Source of the DNA: Sulfurimicrobium lacus | GTDB lineage: Bacteria > Pseudomonadota > Gammaproteobacteria > Burkholderiales > Sulfuricellaceae | Reading direction: 5' to 3' | NCBI RefSeq assembly: GCF_011764585.1 | Contig: NZ_AP022853.1 | Span: forward strand, 3,443,501-3,507,500 | DNA: 64,000 nt | Shown here: positions 1 to 7,894 of the stretch, one piece after another | How the letters are laid out: each line of letters starts with the position of its first letter | How positions within the stretch are numbered: the first letter of the stretch is position 1 | Made by a program: the position numbers and the translations under genes | The notes under the pieces: model-generated | Told to the model about the DNA's origin: nothing | What the model saw: the letters and a program-made list of their open reading frames with translations, nothing else | Database searches by the model: none

Positions 1-38
1 GTACGTATCCGTGCCCCATCACATGGCAGAATCTTAGT

Positions 39-79
39 GTTATCATTCAAATCGAACAAATCCTGAATAAAATGATAAC
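39..79. promoter_or_regulatory. Inverted repeat ahead of the split nucleotidyltransferase gene
   Basis: GTTATCATT (39-47) and AATGATAAC (71-79) form a perfect 9-bp inverted repeat 23 bp apart, ending 3 bp before the start codon at 83. The position suggests an operator or an RNA hairpin covering the ribosome site. Function is inferred only. Confidence 0.4.
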
Positions 80-82
80 CGC

Positions 83-547
83 ATGCAATTCAATGAATTA
101 AACGATAACCAGCGGCGCCTGCTGGTCAATTCCATACAGACATACGACGCTTGGCGTGATGTGGCGTTACGCCATGCACGTTACAAGGGCGGCATGACGT
201 GGAAGACCGTCAAGGGCAAGCAGTATCTTTACAAAATCCTGGATCGCTTCGGCCATGCCAAGAGCCTGGGCGCCAGATCGCCGGAAACCGAGGCGATTTA
301 TAACGATTTCGTTTCTGCCAAAGCCAGCCTCACTTCCCGCCTCAAATCCCTTGAGGAAAAACTGGCGGAGCAGGCCAGGTTCAATCGGGCGGGGAGAATC
401 GGCAGGCTGCCAAATATGATAGGTGCGATCATCGCTCAATTGGACCGCCATAATCTGATGGGCAATAACCTGATCATTATTGGTACCAATGCGCTTTATG
501 CCTATGAAGCCATGGCTGGAAGTAGGGAGGTAGGAGAAACAGGATAG
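83..547 (+). pseudogene. GSU2403-type nucleotidyltransferase-fold protein, N-terminal half (interrupted by prophage)
   Basis: Native codons run from 83 to 520 and end in the motif GTNALYAYEAMAG; the remaining nine codons and the TAG lie in prophage DNA. The other half starts at 35729. Joining them across one CTGGA copy gives ...YEAMAGVVFAEEFVATTDVDLLWD..., which reads like members of the GSU2403 nucleotidyltransferase-fold family: the G-T-N-A-L-Y loop is followed by the T-D-V-D-L-L acid motif. The insertion separates these two parts of the predicted active site, so both fragments should be inactive. The natural role of the family is not established. Start ATG 83 has no strong Shine-Dalgarno. 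Confidence 0.8.
516..520. repeat. Left target-site duplication of the prophage (CTGGA)
   Basis: CTGGA at 516-520 is repeated at 35729-35733. Five base pairs is the duplication length made by Mu-type transposases. Fusing the flanks through one copy restores an uninterrupted reading frame in the host gene, which fixes the boundary to the base. Confidence 0.9.
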
Positions 548-611
548 TAAAAATGGCGGTAAATTGGCCTCGAAGCCCCGTCGTTAAAGGAAAGTTGCCA
601 GAAACACAAAA

Positions 612-629
612 TTCATGATTTCCGGACGG
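612..629 (+). promoter_or_regulatory. Left-end transposase binding site (putative)
   Basis: TTCATGATTTCCGGACGG points inward and matches the inverted form of the three right-end repeats (core TGATTTCCGGAT). It lies about 92-109 bp from the left terminus, where an L2-like site would be in Mu. I find no clear copy at the extreme left terminus. Confidence 0.5.
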
Positions 630-687
630 GCGGGGTGAAAAACTACGGGAATTCTTGGAGAAAAATAAGGTTAATACAGTAGAGCAT

Positions 688-703
688 TAGGGTATTTACC
701 CTA
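688..703. promoter_or_regulatory. Palindrome TAGGGTA-TT-TACCCTA near left end
   Basis: Perfect 7-bp inverted repeat with a 2-bp spacer, between the left end and the stop codon of the last leftward gene (725). It could be a protein site in the transpososome region or a weak transcription barrier. There is no T-run, so it is not a standard terminator. Confidence 0.35.
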
Positions 704-724
704 GTTTGAAGAGCGTTTATTAGG

Positions 725-1246
725 TCATCGAACCCGATTTAATACAGCAGTCAGATGATCTACGGTGACATCGCTCACCAGCTGCTGGTCAGATGTCGGA
801 AAACCGACCAACTGACGGTCAGGCAAGCCGGGGTGATTCACCCGCTTGCGGTACATGCCTCCAAATTTGAGCGCCTTCCCTTTCTTGGCAGTGATCGTAT
901 ATGGATCGCTGCCGCCGTGATGAATTCCGGCCAATTTACCATCGCGCTCTCCATCAAAGCCAAGCCTCAAGGTGTCCCCAAGAACCTGGTATTGGAAGCT
1001 TTGTAGCATACGACCTGTTTTATTGAGCGGGCCACCTTTGCGGCCACCTTCGGCCAACGTGGATGGCGCCAGTTCTTTCCATGCGGTTCCATCCGGCGCT
1101 AGCCCTTGGCTGTGGCGTTCCCTATTTACGATCAGGAGTGATTCGCCGATACCACCCAGCATCTCGGCCGGCGTGGCGATCTCTCTACGAACAGCCTCAA
1201 GGGCGCGGTCTAAATGGTCGGCTTGAAATTCGACGGTAAATTGCAT
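725..1246 (-). CDS. Virion morphogenesis / tail completion protein, Mu gpG family
   Basis: This 173-aa protein resembles the phage virion morphogenesis family (Mu gpG, P2 gpS), which acts at the head-tail joining or tail completion step. The diagnostic central part reads L..S...R...G..PDGT.W..L.P.T, followed by G-P-L-N-K-T-G-R-M-L-Q-S and a late HHGG segment. The start at 1246 (MQFTVEF) is chosen because AAGGA lies 8 bases upstream; an in-frame start at 1309 has none. It is the last gene of the leftward late operon and follows gpF, as gpG follows gp30/F in Mu. Confidence 0.85.
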   Translation of the reverse strand: MQFTVEFQADHLDRALEAVRREIATPAEMLGGIGESLLIVNRERHSQGLAPDGTAWKELAPSTLAEGGRKGGPLNKTGRMLQSFQYQVLGDTLRLGFDGERDGKLAGIHHGGSDPYTITAKKGKALKFGGMYRKRVNHPGLPDRQLVGFPTSDQQLVSDVTVDHLTAVLNRVR

Positions 1247-1329
1247 ATAGTGTCCTTGCGGTGACGTCAGAATGCGCTTCGGCGCAACTGCACCATATCT
1301 GATCCGCAAACCCGGCCGCTGCGCCGGGT

Positions 1330-2604
1330 TTATTTTTTGTAAACGAGCCGGCCCTTGCGCTGCCTGTCGAAATAGCCCAGCTTACTGGTTGTAAACGTAG
1401 TCGCGCCGCTCCAGCCGGCCCTTGACCACTCGAAAACAGATATCGCGAACTTGCCCGAGCCATCGATATCGAAGGCACGCAGATAGCGCCGCTTCAATCG
1501 CCAGTTTCCGGGCTCCGATGCATCCTTTTCCCAGTCCCACCAAATTTCATCCGGCTCGATAATCGACATGGCCATCAGGTTGATGTAGCGCAAACGGTCG
1601 ATCTTGTCCGGCTCGGCCAGCCACTTGAAATTGTCCCCGCCCTTATCCTCACCTTTGATGAACAGCGCCTTGGAAATGGCCAGGGTGCTGCCGGCCGCGT
1701 CGGTGAATGCGACACCTTGATCAAGCGTGGCGCCAAACACGTCCAGCAGGTCAGTCACCGCGACTACCGGCGCCGTACTGGCGGGCAGGACGATGTCGGC
1801 GGGAACCGTCGTCGGAATGGGCAGCGCCGGGGGCTTGAAACCTGTCGGCCACGGTGTGCCGCGCTCTTTCAGCGCTGCGTTGTAGCCCGTCAGGGGCGGA
1901 ACTGTATGCGGTTCCAGCCAGGCCTTGCCGGGGTTATAAGCGAAGCCGGGGTCAATGCCTACCGGGGTGCGAACGGTGCGCGGATTGCTGCCATTTTTAC
2001 CGACTACGCGCTCTTCCCATTCGATGGGCGGGGCTTCGTCGGGTCCGGTCTTGCCGTTCTTCGGCCATTCGCGGCTGGCTTCAAGGCGAGAGAGTGAATA
2101 TTTCTTGCATTTGCAGCCCCAGCCGTTTTGAGGCGAATGAGTGTCCCACCACGGATCGTCTAAAGGCAGGATCAGGCCGTCCCAAGCCAGATGATGCAGG
2201 CGCGGATGCTCGGTACTGGTGTGCCGGTAAACCCCGTAAGGCCTCAAGTGCTTCACTGCCTGCATTTGTTTTTCTCTGCCCGCGTTATAAGCCTGGGTGA
2301 TGTTCGTGTCGTAGATGATCTTGCTGCGCCAGCCGGGAGTACCGTTGTAGGCCCAGCCGTATTTGCTGGCAATGTCCTGGAAGCTTTGTTTGAACTCATC
2401 GTATCCGCCGCCCGCCCATTTCGCTTTTTGAATGGCGTTGAAGAGGTCTTCCACCAAGGCGTCATGGGCCGCGCCCGCTACTATAAAGGCATGGCTATGC
2501 TGTTCCTGCCAGATATCCGTCCAGCCCGATGAAGGCAGGCGGATTTTCTGCTTGAAGAAGTCGATGGCTTCGGTAAATGGAAGTTTGTCTGGAGAGGCCG
2601 GCAT
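1330..2604 (-). CDS. Minor head protein, Mu gpF (gp30) family, with C-terminal PBECR2-like domain
   Basis: The 424-aa protein has an N-terminal phage head morphogenesis domain (about residues 30-190): a helical region, then R-S-K-I-I-Y-D-T-N-I-T-Q-A-Y-N-A-G-R, then the typical HP.L.W.G.I.P..D..W...PQNGWGCKC end (about 135-165). A proline-rich linker (about 240-285) leads to a separate C-terminal domain (about 320-424) with DEIWWDW, LKRRYLRAF, and F-E-W-S-R-A-G-W-S-G-A-T-T-F. This matches the PBECR2 class of barnase/EndoU/colicin-like nuclease folds known at the end of phage minor head proteins. A nuclease role for it here is inference. Located between the MazG-like gene and gpG. Confidence 0.85.
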   Translation of the reverse strand: MPASPDKLPFTEAIDFFKQKIRLPSSGWTDIWQEQHSHAFIVAGAAHDALVEDLFNAIQKAKWAGGGYDEFKQSFQDIASKYGWAYNGTPGWRSKIIYDTNITQAYNAGREKQMQAVKHLRPYGVYRHTSTEHPRLHHLAWDGLILPLDDPWWDTHSPQNGWGCKCKKYSLSRLEASREWPKNGKTGPDEAPPIEWEERVVGKNGSNPRTVRTPVGIDPGFAYNPGKAWLEPHTVPPLTGYNAALKERGTPWPTGFKPPALPIPTTVPADIVLPASTAPVVAVTDLLDVFGATLDQGVAFTDAAGSTLAISKALFIKGEDKGGDNFKWLAEPDKIDRLRYINLMAMSIIEPDEIWWDWEKDASEPGNWRLKRRYLRAFDIDGSGKFAISVFEWSRAGWSGATTFTTSKLGYFDRQRKGRLVYKK

Positions 2605-2610
2605 CGCTAT

Positions 2611-2907
2611 CTATTTCGATTCCGGGGTCAAAGTCCCGCACTGTACTGAATACGCCATGAATGCTTTCACTTTGGCTTTTTTTGCATCCACGGCGCCACG
2701 TTGCAGACCGTCAATGCTTTTGTCTGCTATCAGCATTTCGGCTACAGCCGCCAGGTCGTTAAGTTCCTGAGTGATTCGCTGCGAGTTGGTTAACTTCTGC
2801 CCAGGCTGTATTTCATCAAGGCCGAAGCGTAGCGCCTTGCTTACCCGCTGCGCCACTTCCGCGCACTCTTCAGCCAGGCATACGAGCAGATACTGCTCAC
2901 GATTCAT
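2611..2907 (-). CDS. MazG-like all-alpha NTP pyrophosphohydrolase
   Basis: A 98-aa protein with an EECAE motif near residue 12 and an ELNDLAAVAEM segment about 35 residues later, giving the E-E-x-x-E ... E-x-x-D metal-binding pattern of the MazG/dUTPase all-alpha NTP pyrophosphatase superfamily. Likely reaction: hydrolysis of a nucleoside triphosphate to the monophosphate, for instance removing (p)ppGpp precursors or non-canonical dNTPs during phage growth; the substrate cannot be told. GGAGGG precedes the start at 2907, and the ATG overlaps the TGA of the lipoprotein gene upstream, showing translational coupling. It is not part of the core Mu set. Confidence 0.7.
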   Translation of the reverse strand: MNREQYLLVCLAEECAEVAQRVSKALRFGLDEIQPGQKLTNSQRITQELNDLAAVAEMLIADKSIDGLQRGAVDAKKAKVKAFMAYSVQCGTLTPESK

Positions 2908-3164
2908 TTCTGATCCCTCCAAGTGACAAACCGGCATATCGTTTCAAGTTGCTCGGTTGCACGTGATTTCTTGACGGTGGAGCCGCAGGTGTTCTTCCCG
3001 ATCTGCACGCATTCAGACCAGGTGCGTTTCCCCGTCTTGCCGGTTAGCTTCGAGTCGCAGAACTGGCTCGGAACCTCGGTTACCGGCTCTTTGTCAGCGC
3101 ACCCACAGCCGGTAATGGCCACCAGCGCAATCAAGGCAAAAACCCTCATGGATAGCACTCTCAT
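2904..3164 (-). CDS. Small predicted lipoprotein
   Basis: 86 aa with an n-region (MRVLSMR), a hydrophobic stretch (FALIALVAI) and the lipobox I-T-G-C, predicting a lipid-anchored periplasmic protein. The mature part has four further cysteines (after the G-C pair) and no domain I recognise. The start codon overlaps the portal stop (ATGA type) and the stop overlaps the start of the MazG-like gene. A second start at 3149 gives a shorter signal. It is distinct from the Rz1 lipoprotein at 7411. A lysogenic conversion or exclusion role is possible but unproven. Confidence 0.6.
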   Translation of the reverse strand: MRVLSMRVFALIALVAITGCGCADKEPVTEVPSQFCDSKLTGKTGKRTWSECVQIGKNTCGSTVKKSRATEQLETICRFVTWRDQK

Positions 3165-4705
3165 CATTCCGCCCCGACATCCGCCCGCCCCGCCAAATCC
3201 GCCGCCGCCATCCCAAGCGCCATGTCTTCCGCCCATTTCGGATTATTCGCCGTCAACGCCTCAATCCCTGCCAGCGCTTCGTCGAAATCTCCCGCCTCGG
3301 CCACGATGGCGCCGATCTGCTGGATCAGGTCTTGTTCATGCGGGGCGCACAGGGCAGCGAGTTGGGCCGCGTAAGCGCTGGTGATGTCCGGCGCTGCGCC
3401 CTTGGCCAGCGCCGCCAGGCGCACCAGGGCGGCGTCCGACGGGCCGGGTTTTGCCGCCGCCTTGCCCGATGAAACCAGCAGTGTCGCGCCCTTATCCGCC
3501 TTGGGGATCTGCATGATCTTGTGGGCGTAGTCCACGTCGATCTGCATGCCCATTCCGGCCGCCTTGTCGAGCACGTCGACCATTTTTCCCTGGTCTACCG
3601 TTTCCTCGGTCTGGTACTCGAATACCGGCAAGCGGTTTTCCGGGAACATGCCATTTATGAGCGCCACCGGCTTCACGATCTGCCCGTTCATGGTCGGCGC
3701 AATCTGGCGCACATCATGCAGCATGATTTCGCGCCGCACCTTGTCGTGGATCGCGCCCAGCGCATTCGTGCTGGTCTTTCCGTCGGCCTGGCTGGTCAAG
3801 GTGCCGCCCAGGATCGCCATGGACTGCTTGCGTTCCCAGTAGGTTGTCGCATTCAGGAAGTCATCGACCGTGCCCGCCTTCATGGCCTGGATGAAATCGA
3901 TAGTCATGTTGCCGGGCACCACGCCCGCACCATCGTTGCCGATATTGCGCACCGCCTTGAGCAGCTGATCGCGCTGCTTGTCGCCGATCCCGGCCGGATA
4001 CTTGCCCAGCCTGAGCGGCAGGCCGTACATTTCAAGAAAGCGCTGCATGTCGCGGATGTTGTAAGCCTTGTAGGCATAGGTCCAGCCCAGCACGCGGAAC
4101 AGCGCCGAAGATTCGATATAGCCCGACTTCGCCCGGTGCTCATGCACCACCCAGCCCCATTCCCGCAACGGTTCCGGCATGCTGTTTTTCAGGTACATCA
4201 ACTTTCCGGTTTCGCGGTCGATCCGGAACATGCGCTGGGGCACAAAGAGCAAGCCCTTCGGATACCAGGTACTGCCGGTTTGCCAGTCGATCTGCAACGG
4301 CGCCAGCCCCTTGCCGATGGCATCGGTCAGATCGTACTGGGCATCCTCAAAACGCGGAATCTTGCGCAGGATGTCATCCAGCTCCTTGGTGCGGTCTATT
4401 TCTGACTGGTTAGCGTCCTCTGGCGGCGTCAACTGCCAGCCCAGGCCGGTGACCGACCTGCGGCGCTTAGCCAGCTCGGAGAAAATGTGCGGGTCTTGCT
4501 CTTCGATCAGTTCGAACAAGGTAGCCTGCTCGGTGATGTACCCTTGATCCGCCGCCGCGAAGGCGCTGGCCAGCCGCGACGGATCCAGCGTATTCACCGA
4601 CATGTAATTCACCGACGTGCCCTGCGTCGAACGCGGGCCGGCCTGCAACACGTCCAGCCCGGCGCGGCTCACCCTGGCCAGCGCTGCCTTGATATTTTTA
4701 ATCAT
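3164..4705 (-). CDS. Portal protein, Mu gp29 / DUF935 family
   Basis: The 513-aa product carries DUF935 hallmarks: an early ...L.EEQDPHIFSELAKRRRSVTGL segment, P-E-D-A-N-Q-S, a central R-E-W-G-W-V-V-H-E-H, G-W-T-Y-A-Y-K-A-Y, M-Q-R-F-L-E-M-Y-G-L-P-L-R-L-G-K-Y, and the K-T-S-T-N-A-L-G-A-I-H motif. Portals form the dodecameric DNA channel and docking site of the terminase. The start at 4705 (MIKNIKAAL) is chosen because GGGA lies 5 bases upstream and it overlaps the terminase stop by 8 bp; longer in-frame starts would extend far into terminase. An alanine-rich C-terminal part (about 430-513) looks like a portal tail domain. Confidence 0.9.
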   Translation of the reverse strand: MIKNIKAALARVSRAGLDVLQAGPRSTQGTSVNYMSVNTLDPSRLASAFAAADQGYITEQATLFELIEEQDPHIFSELAKRRRSVTGLGWQLTPPEDANQSEIDRTKELDDILRKIPRFEDAQYDLTDAIGKGLAPLQIDWQTGSTWYPKGLLFVPQRMFRIDRETGKLMYLKNSMPEPLREWGWVVHEHRAKSGYIESSALFRVLGWTYAYKAYNIRDMQRFLEMYGLPLRLGKYPAGIGDKQRDQLLKAVRNIGNDGAGVVPGNMTIDFIQAMKAGTVDDFLNATTYWERKQSMAILGGTLTSQADGKTSTNALGAIHDKVRREIMLHDVRQIAPTMNGQIVKPVALINGMFPENRLPVFEYQTEETVDQGKMVDVLDKAAGMGMQIDVDYAHKIMQIPKADKGATLLVSSGKAAAKPGPSDAALVRLAALAKGAAPDITSAYAAQLAALCAPHEQDLIQQIGAIVAEAGDFDEALAGIEALTANNPKWAEDMALGMAAADLAGRADVGAE

Positions 4706-6458
4706 CGTCATCCCAATCATTGTTGTTGCTACTGTGGCGGCTGGTGCTGCGGGTGTCGCGCCGCGAGCGGGCCGCAGAGGTGTATACCCATTCGCCTGCA
4801 AACTGCTGTGCCTGGCGCCAAAGCATTTCGAGCCCATCCGGGCCATCGTCGTGATCTGCCTCGGGGTAGAACTTGAGTTGTTCGATCAGAACGCTCTGGC
4901 TGCGATGCAGTCGAATCTGCCCATTGGCGACATAGGGCTGCAGAGACATAATCGCCAGGTGCTTGTCCCGGCCAGTCGACCCCTGATAGGCCGGGAACGC
5001 GATGCCGGCCAGCGCCGCCCGCTTGATCAACTCGGTGTAGAGAAATTCCTGGAAGGCGATGGATTCGACCGACCATGCCAGGCATTGATACTCCCGCTGG
5101 AACTCTACCGCCCTGGCTATGATGAGGTCCGGAACGCGCCGGGCGATATCGGCCTCGACAACATCAAGTGTCATCTTTTCCCGGTTCAGGCCTCCGACAA
5201 GGATCGCTGACGGGTCATTGCGTTTTTTCTGCTTGCCCATTGACGGGTCAAGGGCGCCGAAAAACAGCCAGTCATTGCGACGGTCGACCCAGAACTGGAT
5301 GTTCTTGAACGGCGCTGTGTCGTCGTTGCCGGCCTCGTTCTGCTGTTCCTGGTTGAAGGCGTCGTGGTCGCTTGCGTACATGCAGTACAGACGGTACAGC
5401 GGGCGAACATCCGGCCACGACACCACGGAACCGGCATCCATCGCTTCCTTGTTGGCCTGGTAGAAGGCCAGCGCCTCCGCTTCTGCCTTTTCTTGAGCAT
5501 CGTCCTCGTCACTAGCCGCCGCAGATGTGTAGATACCTTCCCACTTCTGCCACAGGTCTGTTCGATCCGGCCATTTCATGATCGACTTGAAGACCTTGCG
5601 GCGCCAGCCCGGCTTGCGCGAGACGCGGTTGATTGCGGCGTCGTAATGCAAGCTGGTGCCTACCCAGAAGATGTCCATTCCGCCGGCCGGTCCGGCGAGG
5701 CCGACGACGGCCTTGATGACGAAGTTCTCGCAAGCGTCGCGTTGATCCTTCTGCTTTACGTTTTCGTCGTTTTCCAGATCATCCAGGAAGATCAGACCGG
5801 GACGATGCGGGCCGTGCCGCATGCCGCGCATTTTCTTCCCGACGCCGCCGACCCGAACCTTGATTCCGTTGACCGTGACGATGGTTGCGGCCTGCCAGAT
5901 GCGGCCTCGGCCGACTGCCTTGGGGAAGTCGGCAGCCAGACGTGGATTGCTGTCCAGCTCAGCCTTGATCGCTTCGAGCATTTCAATCGATTGCTCCAGC
6001 GTGTTCATGATGATGCCAATCAGCCACTTCCGGGCCTTCTTCGAGGCAGTCGGCACAAGCTCGGCCAGGTAGTTGGCGCGGCAGATGCACCACAAACTGC
6101 CGAGCTGGGTTTCGTAGGTCGACTTGGCCTCACCTCGGGGCGCCTCATCAACATTCCGTGCATCGCTCGGCCCGTCGATCAGCTCCGGGAATCGCTTGAA
6201 GATGTAGCGGTGGAACAGCGAGAAATGATCGGTAGGAACGTAGTGCGGAAAGTAAGTCCGGCAGAAGAACTCATAGTCGACTACGGCCCGCTCGCGCCGT
6301 GCCTTGCTCGCCGCCGGATCGACCGTGAAAGCTTGGCACTCCAGCTCAATGGTCTGGCGCAGCTCTTCTGAGAACTGTTCCATCCGCTGTTGGAAATCGC
6401 GGATGTTCTTGACCTCGGTAAGGTCTTCATAGTCATCGCTCCAGTCGAAGTCAGCCAT
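4698..6458 (-). CDS. Terminase large subunit, Mu gp28-like
   Basis: 586 aa. The ATPase half shows an adenine-binding region before a Walker-A-like A-P-R-G-E-A-K-S-T (about 106-114) and Walker B L-I-F-L-D-D-L-E (about 223-230), followed by the motor coupling segment V-G-T-S-L-H. The nuclease half starts near F-G-A-L-D-P-S-M-G (about 400). This is the DNA packaging motor. Translational coupling is seen on both sides: it overlaps the small subunit by 8 bp upstream and the portal by 8 bp downstream. Start ATG 6458. Confidence 0.9.
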   Translation of the reverse strand: MADFDWSDDYEDLTEVKNIRDFQQRMEQFSEELRQTIELECQAFTVDPAASKARRERAVVDYEFFCRTYFPHYVPTDHFSLFHRYIFKRFPELIDGPSDARNVDEAPRGEAKSTYETQLGSLWCICRANYLAELVPTASKKARKWLIGIIMNTLEQSIEMLEAIKAELDSNPRLAADFPKAVGRGRIWQAATIVTVNGIKVRVGGVGKKMRGMRHGPHRPGLIFLDDLENDENVKQKDQRDACENFVIKAVVGLAGPAGGMDIFWVGTSLHYDAAINRVSRKPGWRRKVFKSIMKWPDRTDLWQKWEGIYTSAAASDEDDAQEKAEAEALAFYQANKEAMDAGSVVSWPDVRPLYRLYCMYASDHDAFNQEQQNEAGNDDTAPFKNIQFWVDRRNDWLFFGALDPSMGKQKKRNDPSAILVGGLNREKMTLDVVEADIARRVPDLIIARAVEFQREYQCLAWSVESIAFQEFLYTELIKRAALAGIAFPAYQGSTGRDKHLAIMSLQPYVANGQIRLHRSQSVLIEQLKFYPEADHDDGPDGLEMLWRQAQQFAGEWVYTSAARSRRDTRSTSRHSSNNNDWDDDD

Positions 6459-6945
6459 AGCGCTTGCCCAGGATGGCCCCCACCTCTTCCAGATGAGGAT
6501 GCAGCGCCCGCAGCGCCGGAGGGTCGCTCTTCTTCAGGTGCTCGGCGAGCGTCTTGAGCGTATCCAGGGCCACCGACAAGCCCGAGAAGGCCGGATTGAT
6601 CCGCGCAAACGCCTTGCTGAACTTGGCATAGGCATCCGCCAGCTGGGCCAGCATCTGCGCCTTGTCGGCGGCGGGAATAGTGGCGGCCTCCAGCTCGCGG
6701 GTGGTGGTAATCACCTGGCGGGCGAAGTCTTCCACCAGCTGCTGGTTGAGATCGTCTATGCCCTGGTCGCTGATGCGATAGGCGGCGCGGGCGGTGTCCC
6801 AATCATCCCCTTTCGACTTGGCCCGCGTCTTCCAGTCCCGCGCCGTGTCATAGCTCACGCCGCAGGTGATGGCCGCCCCGTTGAGGGGCAGTCCCTCGAT
6901 GAAAAGCTGGCGCACCTTGTCGCGGGTATCTTGGCTATGGGCCAT
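6451..6945 (-). CDS. Terminase small subunit-like protein, DUF1804 family
   Basis: 164 aa. The N-terminus (about 1-45) is a helix-turn-helix: R-D-K-V-R-Q-L-F-I-E-G-L-P-L ... G-V-S-Y-D-T-A-R-D-W-K-T-R-A, as in DUF1804 proteins that precede gp28-type terminases in Mu-like phages. The rest is helical. DNA recognition for packaging is the expected role. ATG 6945 is preferred over GTG 6951 because GCGGA is spaced correctly before it. It overlaps the next gene by 8 bp. Confidence 0.75.
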   Translation of the reverse strand: MAHSQDTRDKVRQLFIEGLPLNGAAITCGVSYDTARDWKTRAKSKGDDWDTARAAYRISDQGIDDLNQQLVEDFARQVITTTRELEAATIPAADKAQMLAQLADAYAKFSKAFARINPAFSGLSVALDTLKTLAEHLKKSDPPALRALHPHLEEVGAILGKRYG

Positions 6946-6947
6946 CG

Positions 6948-7346
6948 TCACATCCGCTTGATGAGTTCGACCGCAGCCGCAGCCAGCGCGCCGCCGATCC
7001 CGCCGCCGAGCGCCGAGAGCTTGGCCGTCTTTTCGATCAGGCGCTTGTCTTCGGCTTCCAGGTTGCTGACGCGGGTTCCGAGGCCGTCGATGCGCTTGCC
7101 CACGCTGGTTTCCAGCGTTTCAATACGCTTGCCGACACCGGCTTCCATGTTGTCGATGCGCTTGCCCAGGCCTTCTTCGATACGGTCCATGCGCTGGCCC
7201 TGCGCCTCCTCCAGGCGGCGAATATCGGACTTGATGTCTTCGATCCGCGCGGTCAGGCCCGTGTGCATCGCATGCACTGCACCGGTAAGCTGGCCGATGC
7301 TGTGCATGATCTGGGCGTTGTCGGCGCCGTTATTTTCTACGCTCAT
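6948..7346 (-). CDS. Coiled-coil protein with C-terminal membrane-like segment
   Basis: 132 aa. Residues about 30-105 form a long coiled coil containing 11-residue repeats of the type G-K-R-I-D-x-x-E-x-x-V (four copies near 58-95). The end, A-L-G-G-G-I-G-G-A-L-A-A-A-A-V-E, is a short hydrophobic glycine/alanine segment. Genes like this commonly lie between terminase and lysis genes in BcepMu-type phages, but I know of no assigned function. The start overlaps the stop of Rz (ATGA). Confidence 0.7.
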   Translation of the reverse strand: MSVENNGADNAQIMHSIGQLTGAVHAMHTGLTARIEDIKSDIRRLEEAQGQRMDRIEEGLGKRIDNMEAGVGKRIETLETSVGKRIDGLGTRVSNLEAEDKRLIEKTAKLSALGGGIGGALAAAAVELIKRM

Positions 7347-7894
7347 TGCTTCTCCCCTGGTTGTTTGCGATCTGCGTTAACGACTGCCTGGCAGGCCGTC
7401 AATTGATGCACTACTTCATCGGCTTCGCTGGCGAGTCCGACAAGAAATTCAGAAGCCTCGACAGAAAGTTCGGCTCGCGTTTCACCATCACGTCCGGCGG
7501 GGCCGGTGCCAAGCGCGGCGGTTCTATCTCCAGCGGCTGGAACGGGGCAGGTAACGGGGATGCGCAGCCGCAAATCGCCCCTACGCAGATCAGCAATAAC
7601 ACGGTCTTTTGCAGCTTTCTCATGCTTCAAATCCTCTTGATATTTGGCCGATGCGACGGCCATGTCCTGGGCGTGTTCGTGCTCCCTGGTGCGGGCTTGT
7701 TCTTCCAGTTCCTTGATGCGGCCGTTGGCTTTGGTCAGCGCGCCATTTTCACGCGCCAGCCATGTCGCCCGCTCGGATGTCATCCCAAGGCCGAACTGCT
7801 GCTGGCCGTAGGCGTAGAAGGCGGCAACCACAGCCGCAATAAGTGCGACGGCGGCCAGCCACTTCACCCACGGCGGGATAACTGAGATATTCAT
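7343..7894 (-). CDS. Rz-like inner-membrane spanin (i-spanin)
   Basis: 183 aa with a single N-terminal membrane anchor (about 10-28, W-L-A-A-V-A-L-I-A-A-V-V-A-A-F) followed by a long charged coiled coil (about 45-110), which is i-spanin architecture. It joins with the lipoprotein encoded inside it to fuse inner and outer membranes at lysis. The start at 7894 forms an ATGA overlap with the endolysin stop. The C-terminal region (about 120-183) is proline/alanine-rich because it is co-encoded with Rz1 in another frame. Confidence 0.85.
   Translation of the reverse strand: MNISVIPPWVKWLAAVALIAAVVAAFYAYGQQQFGLGMTSERATWLARENGALTKANGRIKELEEQARTREHEHAQDMAVASAKYQEDLKHEKAAKDRVIADLRRGDLRLRIPVTCPVPAAGDRTAALGTGPAGRDGETRAELSVEASEFLVGLASEADEVVHQLTACQAVVNADRKQPGEKQ
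7411..7623 (-). CDS. Rz1-like outer-membrane lipoprotein spanin, nested in Rz
   Basis: 70 aa, read in a different frame wholly inside Rz. It has a lysine-containing n-region, a hydrophobic core (T-V-L-L-L-I-C-V-G-A) and lipobox A-I-C-G-C, followed by a proline-rich mature part (A-S-P-L-P-A-P-F-Q-P, then P-P-R-L-A-P-A-P-P), the classic o-spanin pattern. Complete embedding is the lambda/P2-type Rz/Rz1 arrangement. Confidence 0.85.
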   Translation of the reverse strand: MRKLQKTVLLLICVGAICGCASPLPAPFQPLEIEPPRLAPAPPDVMVKREPNFLSRLLNFLSDSPAKPMK

